Positions 25,796 to 33,133 of a DNA stretch of 64,000 nucleotides are shown here, in pieces. The notes beneath the pieces were generated by a model. That model saw only the letters and a list, made by a program, of their open reading frames with translations, did no database searches and was not told the DNA's origin. The DNA is from Pseudoalteromonas rubra (GTDB lineage: Bacteria; Pseudomonadota; Gammaproteobacteria; Enterobacterales; Alteromonadaceae). The position numbers and the translations under genes were made by a program. The stretch is from positions 466,501-530,500 of the forward strand of contig NZ_CP045429.1 of assembly GCF_005886805.2 (NCBI RefSeq), read 5' to 3'. Numbering within the stretch: the first letter of the stretch is position 1; every line of letters begins with the position of its first letter.

Positions 25796-28609
25796 TTATT
25801 GCTTTTTATTAAATGGTTTTTCTCTAAACCAGGCGCTAATGATGTATTTAAATCCCGACTCAACCGGCTGGCCGCAGTGGTAGGTGTATTCGTTGGGCTT
25901 ACCAAGCGGTGACAAGTTGTTCCAGCACAAGGCCATGCCGGTGCGGGGCGTGACCGTGATATCCAGCTGGGTAAAGTGCGTGTTTCCGCCGCTAAAATCA
26001 TCGTTTAAATAGACAACGCATGTCCAGGTACGCTGGCCGACACTGTCGATGCATTTTTGGTAGCTGGGGGACGACTCGTGAAAGAAATCGCAGTGCACTT
26101 TGTACTCTTGCCCGGTGCCATAGCGCTGGATCTGTAAAGACTCCAGATACGCGCTATCAATACCCATCAGGGCACTGATTTTATTTTTTATTTTGATATT
26201 TTCCTGGTGACTGATCTGTTCCAGGCAGGCGGTGCAGGAGGTACGGTAACCCTGATTGCTGTCGCCCTGCTGGTCAACGACGGTCGAGGGCTGAAAGTGG
26301 CCCTCCAGGCGGGTAATCAACGACTGGCATTCCTGCTCAGAGAAAGCTCCCTCAAAACGGAAAATTTGTGCGCGTACATCTGCAATGCGGATGCTTTTTG
26401 GGTTTTGCGTGATGGCGATGTTGGCAAAAGCAAAATAGAGACTCGGTTTGGTGTGTGTGCTTTCACGCAGGCTGGCATCTTCTATTTGCTCGGTCTTTAT
26501 TTTCGGCTTGAATCCATACATGGCTTTTTCGGCCATTTCCATGGCGTAGCCAGATTCAATCAGATCTCTGTATACCTGCGCCTTGCTTTCACCGGCCTCA
26601 AGCTTTTGGCTAACCCATTCAATTAAGTCAACAGAGGGGTTGATGTTAACCTGGGCATACCGCTGTCTGTTGTCTGCTCTTTGTTGATTTGTGGGCAAAA
26701 CGCCGGGTAAAGTCAGCTGAGTGCGTTGTTTATCAAAGCGCTTAAACTGGGGGATCTGCAAAGGAGACAGCGCAGAGCTATCGGTTTGGGCTGTATCCAG
26801 GCGTAGTGGCAGCGTGCTGAGCGTCAGAGCATCGGGCGTAACGGCGACGGGATGGGCTGAGACTAACCAGCTGAGCAGGTGCGCTGTCTGAGTCTGACTC
26901 AAATAAGGGCTTCGGATCAGCCCTTCGTTTAAAAGTATTGATAACGCCTGCGCGGCAGCGCACTGACCTGAAGGCAGATGTTCAGTGGCAATAATACAGT
27001 GATCAACCTGATAGCGCGTTTGCTCGTCGCAGGGCAGGGGCTCACAGATATGATGCAACTGGTCATTAAAATAGGCGCTGGTAACGGGTTGGATGTGCAA
27101 TGCTTTGCGCTGTTGCGCAGGGATTATGTGTGGGGCGCGAACGGCCTGAACATCGCCATTAGTGGTTAACTGAAAGCGGCCGTAGCTTAGGACCTCGACT
27201 TGCTGTGCATCCAGGGTCTCAAGGCTGACAGCGTGGTGGCTGAGATCCGAGTGGCAGATAGCAATCACCTGATTGTTTACCCTAAGTAACAGACCTTGGA
27301 GGTAAGTGGCATGTTGCGTGGTTGAGGCCTGGAACGTCTGCAGCAATTCAATTAAACGGTACAGGGCCTGATCTGCGTAGAGTAACTCCGCATCCTGTTG
27401 AGCATCCAGATACACACTATAAAATTCCCGCTCTTCGCGCAGCTCTAGAAGGTGATCCCAGTTGACGGGCCAGTCACACTGGAGCTGGGTAAAGAGACGC
27501 TTAAAGTCATTGCGCAGCCTGTCCTGCTGGATGACCACGACGACGGCTTGCCCTGCCACATCGAGCCAGAGCGGTTCGCACCAGTCGCGCAATAAGCCTT
27601 CCTGGCTAAAGTTTGCCGTAATAGCTTGGATATCGGCTTTGGCATGGACCACATCGGTCCTATACTGACGATGTAACGTGAGCGCGATGTCGGATACTGA
27701 CTGATTCGATTGCAGCCCCTGCCAGATGGTGCTCGCTAAGGGGTCGAGTAAAAACCAGGTGTCGTGAAGTGGGCTGTTAATAAACACCTGTTCGTCAATC
27801 TTAAAACCCCGGGTGACAAGGCACGTGTTTGGCTGCGTCTCGGTTACATATGGCGGCGATGGTGAGCGGGTCGGAATACTGGCACACCGACTGAGTGCAA
27901 CATAATCTCTTTGCCAGTGAGGCTTAAGCTGTACGTCTCCCAATGGCAGTTTCCCCGAGATGGCCAGCTGATTAACAATATAGCCGGCATGATCGCTGAT
28001 ACTGGCGCAATGTCCGCCGACCTCGGATGCATGAAAAGCGCCTGATGACTGCCAGCGATACACATAAAAAATATCCTCTTGCGGTAATGTTTGCGTGTGT
28101 TCATTACCTCCCAGCGCACGAAACAGCGCCAAATCAATTGCACTGACATCATGCTCTAAATAGCCGCCAATTTGCTGCCAAACAGTGCGTTCAATCGCCA
28201 GGTTACACTGATAGAGGTTTTCAGAATATTCAAGCTCATGGTCGCTGTTTTCCAGCCAGGCCTGACGGGTATGGAAAACGCCATCACGGATCTGCGCAGC
28301 ACTGACGCTGAGCCGCCAGGGCAGATAAATGTCATCGTCCTCCCAGGGCATTAAGATGTCACCCGTGCAGTAACTTGCCGCCAAATTGAATTTTTTACCC
28401 AGGGGAACAACGCGGACCGGCAGATTGATAACGGTCACTTGCGGGTGTTCGAACAGTAAGCGATGCCCGCTGAAGTCATTGAGAACAATCAGCTCTTTCT
28501 CACCGGCATAATCCTGGCGCAGAAACGATTCAATGGCCTCTTCTAACAAATGTGGGCGACCAAAGGTACAGCAAAAGCAGGAAATTTTAGGTAATGACAT
28601 AGTGCTCAT
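25796..28609 (-). CDS. Fusion protein: GT2 glycosyltransferase, PqqD-like domain, prolyl-4-hydroxylase
   Basis: A 937-residue protein with three recognisable parts. Residues about 6-160 are a family 2 glycosyltransferase: ISCFCCTFGRPHLLEEAIES, then the acidic nucleotide-sugar motif WEDDDIY near 89-95. Residues about 265-340 match PqqD-like domains (LLDPLASTIWQGL, SVSDIALTLHRQY, QEGLL), which bind peptides in RiPP pathways; a further ~300 residues with no assignment follow. Residues about 748-937 are an Fe(II)/2-oxoglutarate prolyl-4-hydroxylase with H839-x-D841 (VHCDFF), H911 (YTYHCGQPV) and K921 (GFKYIISAWFRE), all ligands present. It starts immediately after the stop of the GT60-like gene and is co-transcribed with it. 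An alternative start is the ATG at 28600. Confidence 0.85.
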   Translation of the reverse strand: MSTMSLPKISCFCCTFGRPHLLEEAIESFLRQDYAGEKELIVLNDFSGHRLLFEHPQVTVINLPVRVVPLGKKFNLAASYCTGDILMPWEDDDIYLPWRLSVSAAQIRDGVFHTRQAWLENSDHELEYSENLYQCNLAIERTVWQQIGGYLEHDVSAIDLALFRALGGNEHTQTLPQEDIFYVYRWQSSGAFHASEVGGHCASISDHAGYIVNQLAISGKLPLGDVQLKPHWQRDYVALSRCASIPTRSPSPPYVTETQPNTCLVTRGFKIDEQVFINSPLHDTWFLLDPLASTIWQGLQSNQSVSDIALTLHRQYRTDVVHAKADIQAITANFSQEGLLRDWCEPLWLDVAGQAVVVVIQQDRLRNDFKRLFTQLQCDWPVNWDHLLELREEREFYSVYLDAQQDAELLYADQALYRLIELLQTFQASTTQHATYLQGLLLRVNNQVIAICHSDLSHHAVSLETLDAQQVEVLSYGRFQLTTNGDVQAVRAPHIIPAQQRKALHIQPVTSAYFNDQLHHICEPLPCDEQTRYQVDHCIIATEHLPSGQCAAAQALSILLNEGLIRSPYLSQTQTAHLLSWLVSAHPVAVTPDALTLSTLPLRLDTAQTDSSALSPLQIPQFKRFDKQRTQLTLPGVLPTNQQRADNRQRYAQVNINPSVDLIEWVSQKLEAGESKAQVYRDLIESGYAMEMAEKAMYGFKPKIKTEQIEDASLRESTHTKPSLYFAFANIAITQNPKSIRIADVRAQIFRFEGAFSEQECQSLITRLEGHFQPSTVVDQQGDSNQGYRTSCTACLEQISHQENIKIKNKISALMGIDSAYLESLQIQRYGTGQEYKVHCDFFHESSPSYQKCIDSVGQRTWTCVVYLNDDFSGGNTHFTQLDITVTPRTGMALCWNNLSPLGKPNEYTYHCGQPVESGFKYIISAWFREKPFNKKQ

Positions 28610-29548
28610 CTAACGCGTCGCCTTAGTATCTGTGCCTAAAGGGCAAAGCTCGCCATTTCGGTATTCGAGTGCCAGCAAAGACAGAAATTGCGAGGTTGTT
28701 CGGGTCTTTCCCAGCGGGAAGTGTTCGACAGGAAAGCTGTCATGGGCTGGGTCAAACGTATGTTCAATCAATGCACGTAGGCGGATCTGTGCGCGGGTAT
28801 TCAGCGCCACCCATTTAGTGTCGTCATTCCAGTGTACATGCTGCTCGAACACGGGTTTTTCTTTACCGTATTGATGTAATACAAGGTGCTGAGACGGGAT
28901 AAAACAATCGTACCCTAAGGTCCAGAGTTTCAGCGAATGGGTAAATTCTTCCTGATTAAAGTACATGACAGGGTCTATCGGTAAATCGTGATTGAGCTGG
29001 CCCTGTGCGAAGTAAAAACCACAGGCACACAAGTGACTGGCAATGGGGCTTGTGTGCTGTGTCGTATCAGCGTCAAAAAAAGGCTCGAAACGGACACTGC
29101 CATCCATGATTGGCCCCACTTTTAATCGGGCAATGGGCGTATCTGCGAGGGACGTCTGCGCCCGAAAAGGGGCTGGATAGGTGGTGAGCACAGGTTTGTC
29201 ACTCGGGCAGCGTGCTAACTCTTCTATCATGAGCCTGTCCCAGTCGGCGACGAATCGGGTGTGACTGTCTATGGAGAGTACATAATCTTCGTTGCGATAT
29301 AAGTTTTGTGCTACATGGCGTGCCCAACATACGCCTTGCGCTTGCTCAACGGGCACCGCAACCAGTCTGATATCGGCATCAAGCTCAGAGGGGAACAACA
29401 AGTACTCATCCAGCCCCGGGATATATTGCCAGCACACACCAAAAACAAGCCGCTGCGGGTTGCTTGCATTATCGACAGCGCTCCTTATGGTGGCCAGTAA
29501 TTCAGGATCCCGATAGGCCGCAATTTGCACGAAAATAGACGCATTCAT
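28610..29548 (-). CDS. GlcNAc-transferase of the Skp1-hydroxyproline (GT60-like) family
   Basis: The 312-residue product has the hallmarks of the family founded by the Dictyostelium Skp1 GnT1: FVQIAAYRDPELLATIRSAV at the start, GVCWARHVAQNLY, the DxD-type SIDSHTRFVADWDRLMIEEL, PVLTTYPAPF, and FNQEEFTHSLKLWTLGYD followed by HQYGK. Those enzymes add GlcNAc to a hydroxyproline of Skp1. No signal peptide is seen, so it acts in the cytoplasm. Being encoded directly before a protein with a prolyl-4-hydroxylase domain fits the same two-step chemistry. The acceptor here is unknown. Confidence 0.8.
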   Translation of the reverse strand: MNASIFVQIAAYRDPELLATIRSAVDNASNPQRLVFGVCWQYIPGLDEYLLFPSELDADIRLVAVPVEQAQGVCWARHVAQNLYRNEDYVLSIDSHTRFVADWDRLMIEELARCPSDKPVLTTYPAPFRAQTSLADTPIARLKVGPIMDGSVRFEPFFDADTTQHTSPIASHLCACGFYFAQGQLNHDLPIDPVMYFNQEEFTHSLKLWTLGYDCFIPSQHLVLHQYGKEKPVFEQHVHWNDDTKWVALNTRAQIRLRALIEHTFDPAHDSFPVEHFPLGKTRTTSQFLSLLALEYRNGELCPLGTDTKATR

Positions 29549-29841
29549 AACAGAGTTACCCTATCTACTGTACATAAAGCGTAGATTAAAAAACCACTGG
29601 CATCACGGTGTGTGTTTGCGTTCAGTTGTTTACCCCCCACTCGATTTTTTTGCTAACAGCATCTGCATATCTCAACTCATACCAGTAGAAGCATCACTCT
29701 GAAGTTTAATAAGGTTTTGATAAATATTATTTTAATTATGTGAAGGACAAAATCAGCGAGAAGTCATCGTCAGGTCCGGTGTTTGGCTCAGCCATGGGTA
29801 ATGTAAGGGGGATATTTATCCATTTACCAGGAGAACACAGA

Positions 29842-30732
29842 ATGAAGCCTCAACGACTTACGTTAATTTTGCCCACCGTGAGCTTGTTGTTATGCAGTAA
29901 CAGCGATGCACAACATGTCTTTTCTGATTTGCGCGGCCCTTACCTGGGTCAGGAGCCACCCGGATTAACCCCAAAAGTGTTTGCTCCGGGGATAGTGTCT
30001 ACACCCGACTGGGGGGATGCGGTGCATTTCGCGCCTGATAAAGACGTGCTCTATGTGTCTCGCTGGCGGATGAACAATGGGCAGCGTGAAACGGCATCTG
30101 TGACTTTTAGCCGGGTGGCTGGTGGTTGGCAGAAGGTCATTAATACGCAAACGGGAAGAGCGCCTTATTATGCGCCGGATGGACAACGGGTGTTTTACGG
30201 CAAGCAATATAAAACGCGCACCCCGGACGGGTGGTCTGAGATGAAAAAGCTGGGTCCGGCCTTTGATGATATTCCGATGATGGGCCTGAAAATGTCGCTC
30301 AAGGGCACAATTGTGTTTGACGAGTTTACCCGGGATGGTAAGGGAGTACTGAGGTACTCTAAATGGGAAAATGGTGAGTGGCAGGAGCCAAGGGCCCTCA
30401 GCACAGTAATCAATACTGGTAAATGGAATGCGCACCCCTTTATCGCCCCAGATGAATCTTATGTGATGTGGGATGGTCATCGGGAAGCCGGGTTTGGCAG
30501 TGCTGATCTGTATATCAGTTTTCGCCAGCCTGATGGGTCATGGGGCGCGGCGATTAATCTGGGGGAGCAGGTCAACACGGCCGCCGAGGAAGGTGGACCA
30601 CAGGTAACTCCTGATGGCAAGTACCTGTTTTTCAATAGAATGGTTAAGGCTGACGGAAAGCAGAGCCAAGCGCAGTCCGACTTATTCTGGGTCGATGCAA
30701 ACATCATCGAAGCGCTCAGGCCCACTCAATAA
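29842..30732 (+). CDS. Periplasmic PD40 beta-propeller protein (paralogue 1)
   Basis: The start at 29842 follows CAGGAG by 8 bases. The 296-residue protein has a signal peptide (about 1-23, ending SDA) and PD40/TolB-type repeats: FAPDKDVLYVSRW, YAPDGQRVFYG, IAPDESYVMWDG, VTPDGKYLFFNR. It is related along its length to the protein encoded at 36169; both share GPYLGQ near the N-terminus, NAHPFIAPD and the DLYxSFRQxDGSWG segment. It is probably an exported or periplasmic propeller of unknown function. Confidence 0.8.
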   Translation: MKPQRLTLILPTVSLLLCSNSDAQHVFSDLRGPYLGQEPPGLTPKVFAPGIVSTPDWGDAVHFAPDKDVLYVSRWRMNNGQRETASVTFSRVAGGWQKVINTQTGRAPYYAPDGQRVFYGKQYKTRTPDGWSEMKKLGPAFDDIPMMGLKMSLKGTIVFDEFTRDGKGVLRYSKWENGEWQEPRALSTVINTGKWNAHPFIAPDESYVMWDGHREAGFGSADLYISFRQPDGSWGAAINLGEQVNTAAEEGGPQVTPDGKYLFFNRMVKADGKQSQAQSDLFWVDANIIEALRPTQ

Positions 30733-30837
30733 GCCAATTCAATAGGGTAATAAGGGTTGCAATGGCCGGACGTGCGCAGTCAATACGCTTTGAACACCTG
30801 ATGTAGTCATGTATTTCTAACCAAAGGAAAAAGATAT

Positions 30838-30873
30838 TTGACATTGGGTGAAGTTTTAACCAATATGGGTCAA
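30838..30873 (+). promoter_or_regulatory. Promoter with overlapping inverted repeat before the membrane protein-XRE pair
   Basis: TTGACA (30838-30843) fits a -35 box, with CAATAT (30861-30866) at 17 bp as a modest -10. The same stretch is an inverted repeat: TTGAC-ATTGG pairs with CCAAT and GTCAA (30860-30873, 4-nt offset). It is a reasonable operator for the XRE regulator encoded downstream. Confidence 0.4.
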
Positions 30874-30905
30874 AGATTTTTTACCTTGAGTTAAGGATGG
30901 TATTC

Positions 30906-31415
30906 ATGACAAGCAATGAAAAACTGAAAGTGCTGAAAGCATTACTCGACTCTCTGAGTTTTCGGGACCTGACGCTGACGTTAGATCTGCTGGTGACCGG
31001 AGCTGTGGTGTACTTCTATGCCACCAGCCTGATGGCGGCCAGTGCTGAGCAGCTGGCCAGTGGCACCTGGATATCTCAGTTGTTGATTAAGGTGGTAGGG
31101 ATCTCTATCGTCCTGTCAATTATCAGTCAGTTGTTGCTGGAGCTGGTCAGCGACGGGGATGTCGAAAAACCGCTGGATGAGCGTGAAAAACAGGTGTCGC
31201 TGGTAGGCAATAAGTATGCGCTTTGGATCCTCCAGGCTGGGGTGTGTTTTGCAATTGGCCAGTATGCATTTGAGCAAAACGGCCTGGGTGCTGCGCAGCG
31301 TGCGGAGCTGCCGTTTCTGACTTTGCACATTATGGTAGGTGCATTTTTACTGGCGGAATTGGTCAACTATGGCACTCAACTTATCCAAAATCGGATGGGA
31401 ACCCTCCATGGCTGA
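30906..31415 (+). CDS. Four-helix integral membrane protein, unknown function
   Basis: About 169 residues with four hydrophobic segments (around LLVTGAVVYFYATSL, LLIKVVGISIVLSIISQLLL, YALWILQAGVCFAIGQYAF, LHIMVGAFLLAELVNYG) and a charged central loop (GDVEKPLDEREKQV). An upstream in-frame ATG at 30897 lies within the Shine-Dalgarno AAGGATG, so the start is placed at 30906. It overlaps the XRE regulator gene by 8 bases. Small membrane proteins paired this way with a YozG-type regulator are common; their role is not known. Confidence 0.75.
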   Translation: MTSNEKLKVLKALLDSLSFRDLTLTLDLLVTGAVVYFYATSLMAASAEQLASGTWISQLLIKVVGISIVLSIISQLLLELVSDGDVEKPLDEREKQVSLVGNKYALWILQAGVCFAIGQYAFEQNGLGAAQRAELPFLTLHIMVGAFLLAELVNYGTQLIQNRMGTLHG

Positions 31416-31632
31416 ATGTGTAATCACTAACCAGATCAGAATGTTGCGATTTATGGCCGGTGAGATGACCCAGAAGGAACTCGCTGAGCGTGTTGGGGTA
31501 ACCCGCCAAACCATCATGGCGATTGAAGCAGCCAAGTACTCACCATCACTGGAAGTGGCATTTAAAATTGCTGAGGTTTTCGATCAGCCACTGGAGTCTG
31601 TCTTTCAGTATAAACACCGCACCGAGCCGTGA
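31408..31632 (+). CDS. XRE-family transcriptional regulator (YozG-type)
   Basis: A 74-residue protein made almost entirely of one helix-turn-helix: MTQKELAERVGVTRQTIMAI is the helix-turn-helix core, followed by EAAKYSPSLEVAFKIAEVF and a short tail ending QPLESVFQYK typical of this small family. The start at 31408 is chosen by family length and by the 8-base overlap with the preceding gene. It probably regulates its own operon. Confidence 0.85.
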   Translation: MAECVITNQIRMLRFMAGEMTQKELAERVGVTRQTIMAIEAAKYSPSLEVAFKIAEVFDQPLESVFQYKHRTEP

Positions 31633-31783
31633 AAAAGGTTTGTATCAGGAGGTACGTTGATCGGTAGAATGTATGATATTTCTGGCACTCTAATTGCATT
31701 AACAGAATGTAAATAGCGGGCCTGCTTAGTGTGCTGTAGAGAGATGACCCGCCTTAATCTCCCCCAAAGGAAGGATATCATCT

Positions 31784-32245
31784 ATGAATGCAATCAACGC
31801 AAGCGCTGGCGCCAGCGCAGCCAGCCAGGTCTACGCAACACGTAATACTTATACCGCCGAGGAACCATCTGACAATCCGCACAAAGCTGGCGCAACAAGT
31901 GACACGGTCACACTCAGTGACAAAGCCCGGCAAGCGGAAAATAAGTGGCAAGAACTTGCAGCCAAGTATGATGTGCATAACATGTCGGCAGGTGAAATGC
32001 GCAGCTTGTCCAGAGAATTATTTGATGGTGGATTTATTGGTACGGGTGAAATGATGGTCATAGGCGCACCCACCTCGATGAATGAAGATCCGTTCAAGAA
32101 ACACGATCTGCTGAATGATATGAAACATACCTATCAGCTGTCATCAGCTATGGGTGGGCATAGCAAAGAATCGAGCGAGTTGTATCTGAAGTCCATTGAG
32201 ATAATTCAAAGGCTGGGTCAAACCAGAAATGGCTCAGTAGCCTAA
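31784..32245 (+). CDS. Conserved-looking small protein, unknown function
   Basis: I do not recognise this 153-residue protein. It has a low-complexity Ala/Ser-rich N-terminus without a signal peptide, a short SDTVTLSDKARQAE motif near residue 40 like those seen at the start of some flagellar and secreted proteins, and a helical remainder. The ribosome binding site (GGAAGGA) is strong. A hairpin terminator follows, so it stands alone. Confidence 0.6.
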   Translation: MNAINASAGASAASQVYATRNTYTAEEPSDNPHKAGATSDTVTLSDKARQAENKWQELAAKYDVHNMSAGEMRSLSRELFDGGFIGTGEMMVIGAPTSMNEDPFKKHDLLNDMKHTYQLSSAMGGHSKESSELYLKSIEIIQRLGQTRNGSVA

Positions 32246-32251
32246 TCAGAT

Positions 32252-32276
32252 GGGTGCATAACTGCACTATGCACCC
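32252..32276. terminator. Hairpin terminator between convergent genes
   Basis: GGGTGCATA (32252-32260) and TATGCACCC (32268-32276) pair perfectly around a 7-nt loop. No long T-run follows, but the position between two converging genes supports a terminator. Confidence 0.55.
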
Positions 32277-32289
32277 GTGCTACTCTGTA

Positions 32290-32859
32290 TTAGTTGATAT
32301 ACAAAGAGTCACTCCAGTAACCAAACGGGGAGGCAACCGAGTTGGCAGAGGCTTTCACCTGACCTGCAGACTGGCCGGTGAAGTCCCAACCGTATAACCA
32401 GCCTGTGACTGTTTCACCAGCCTGGCAACGGTGCAGGTCTGAGCCACATCGTGCTTCTCTGAGCGCCGCAGACTTTGACACACCATTCATGGTTGCGTTG
32501 TTTGGATTGCCGTAGCCGACTTGCCAGGCATATACATACAAGTAGCTACCACCGTGATTGGTGCCCGTAGAAAAATCTCCGGCAAGAATCCTCTGATCGC
32601 CACCAAGCTGTGAGCGAACCAGGCCAAATTCAAAGTAGGAGATGCCTGTGGCAGGAGCCATTGGTTGAACATCAAAGCGTGGATATTGCTGAGGTGCTGT
32701 TTTGTACTCAGGTGCGTGTTTAGCAATATCGGCAACCTGGTGCGCGACGCCGTAGTAATTCTCTGCATTTTTCATAATGCCATTTTCAATATCACCTGCC
32801 AGTGCTGATCCTGACATGACGGCAACTAACCCTAATACTGCATTTCGTAGATTGTTCAT
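32290..32859 (-). CDS. Small secreted protein, possibly DUF4879 (YolA-like)
   Basis: The 189-residue product has a signal peptide (about 1-22, ending SALA). The mature part contains a Gly/Tyr/Trp-rich region (NHGGSYLYVYAWQVGYGNP, then GETVTGWLYGWDFTG) and ends ASPFGYWSDSLYIN, a pattern I associate with DUF4879/YolA-type secreted proteins. That assignment is from memory of the family and is tentative. Two cysteines (near CGSDLHRC) may pair. It is a single-gene unit. Confidence 0.6.
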   Translation of the reverse strand: MNNLRNAVLGLVAVMSGSALAGDIENGIMKNAENYYGVAHQVADIAKHAPEYKTAPQQYPRFDVQPMAPATGISYFEFGLVRSQLGGDQRILAGDFSTGTNHGGSYLYVYAWQVGYGNPNNATMNGVSKSAALREARCGSDLHRCQAGETVTGWLYGWDFTGQSAGQVKASANSVASPFGYWSDSLYIN

Positions 32860-33133
32860 TAAATTATCCTTTTACAAAGTGTGTTTCACTGCGAGGCAGA
32901 ACACCCCGCAGAGTTCTATTGTTTACTTTTTGTGAATCTTTTTAAACTTTTATTTTACATTTTTTGTGCGGGATTGTTTTGGATCAACAAAGCTGTGGTG
33001 TCTGAGCCCGAGCGCAGAGGCGGTAACGCGTTGCTTAATCGGTATACAGAAATGTTAAGTATCTGATAAGGTGACAAGTGGCCTGTCTGTCAGGTAGTCA
33101 TAACAGGATAACAACACATAAAAAGGAGTGGAT

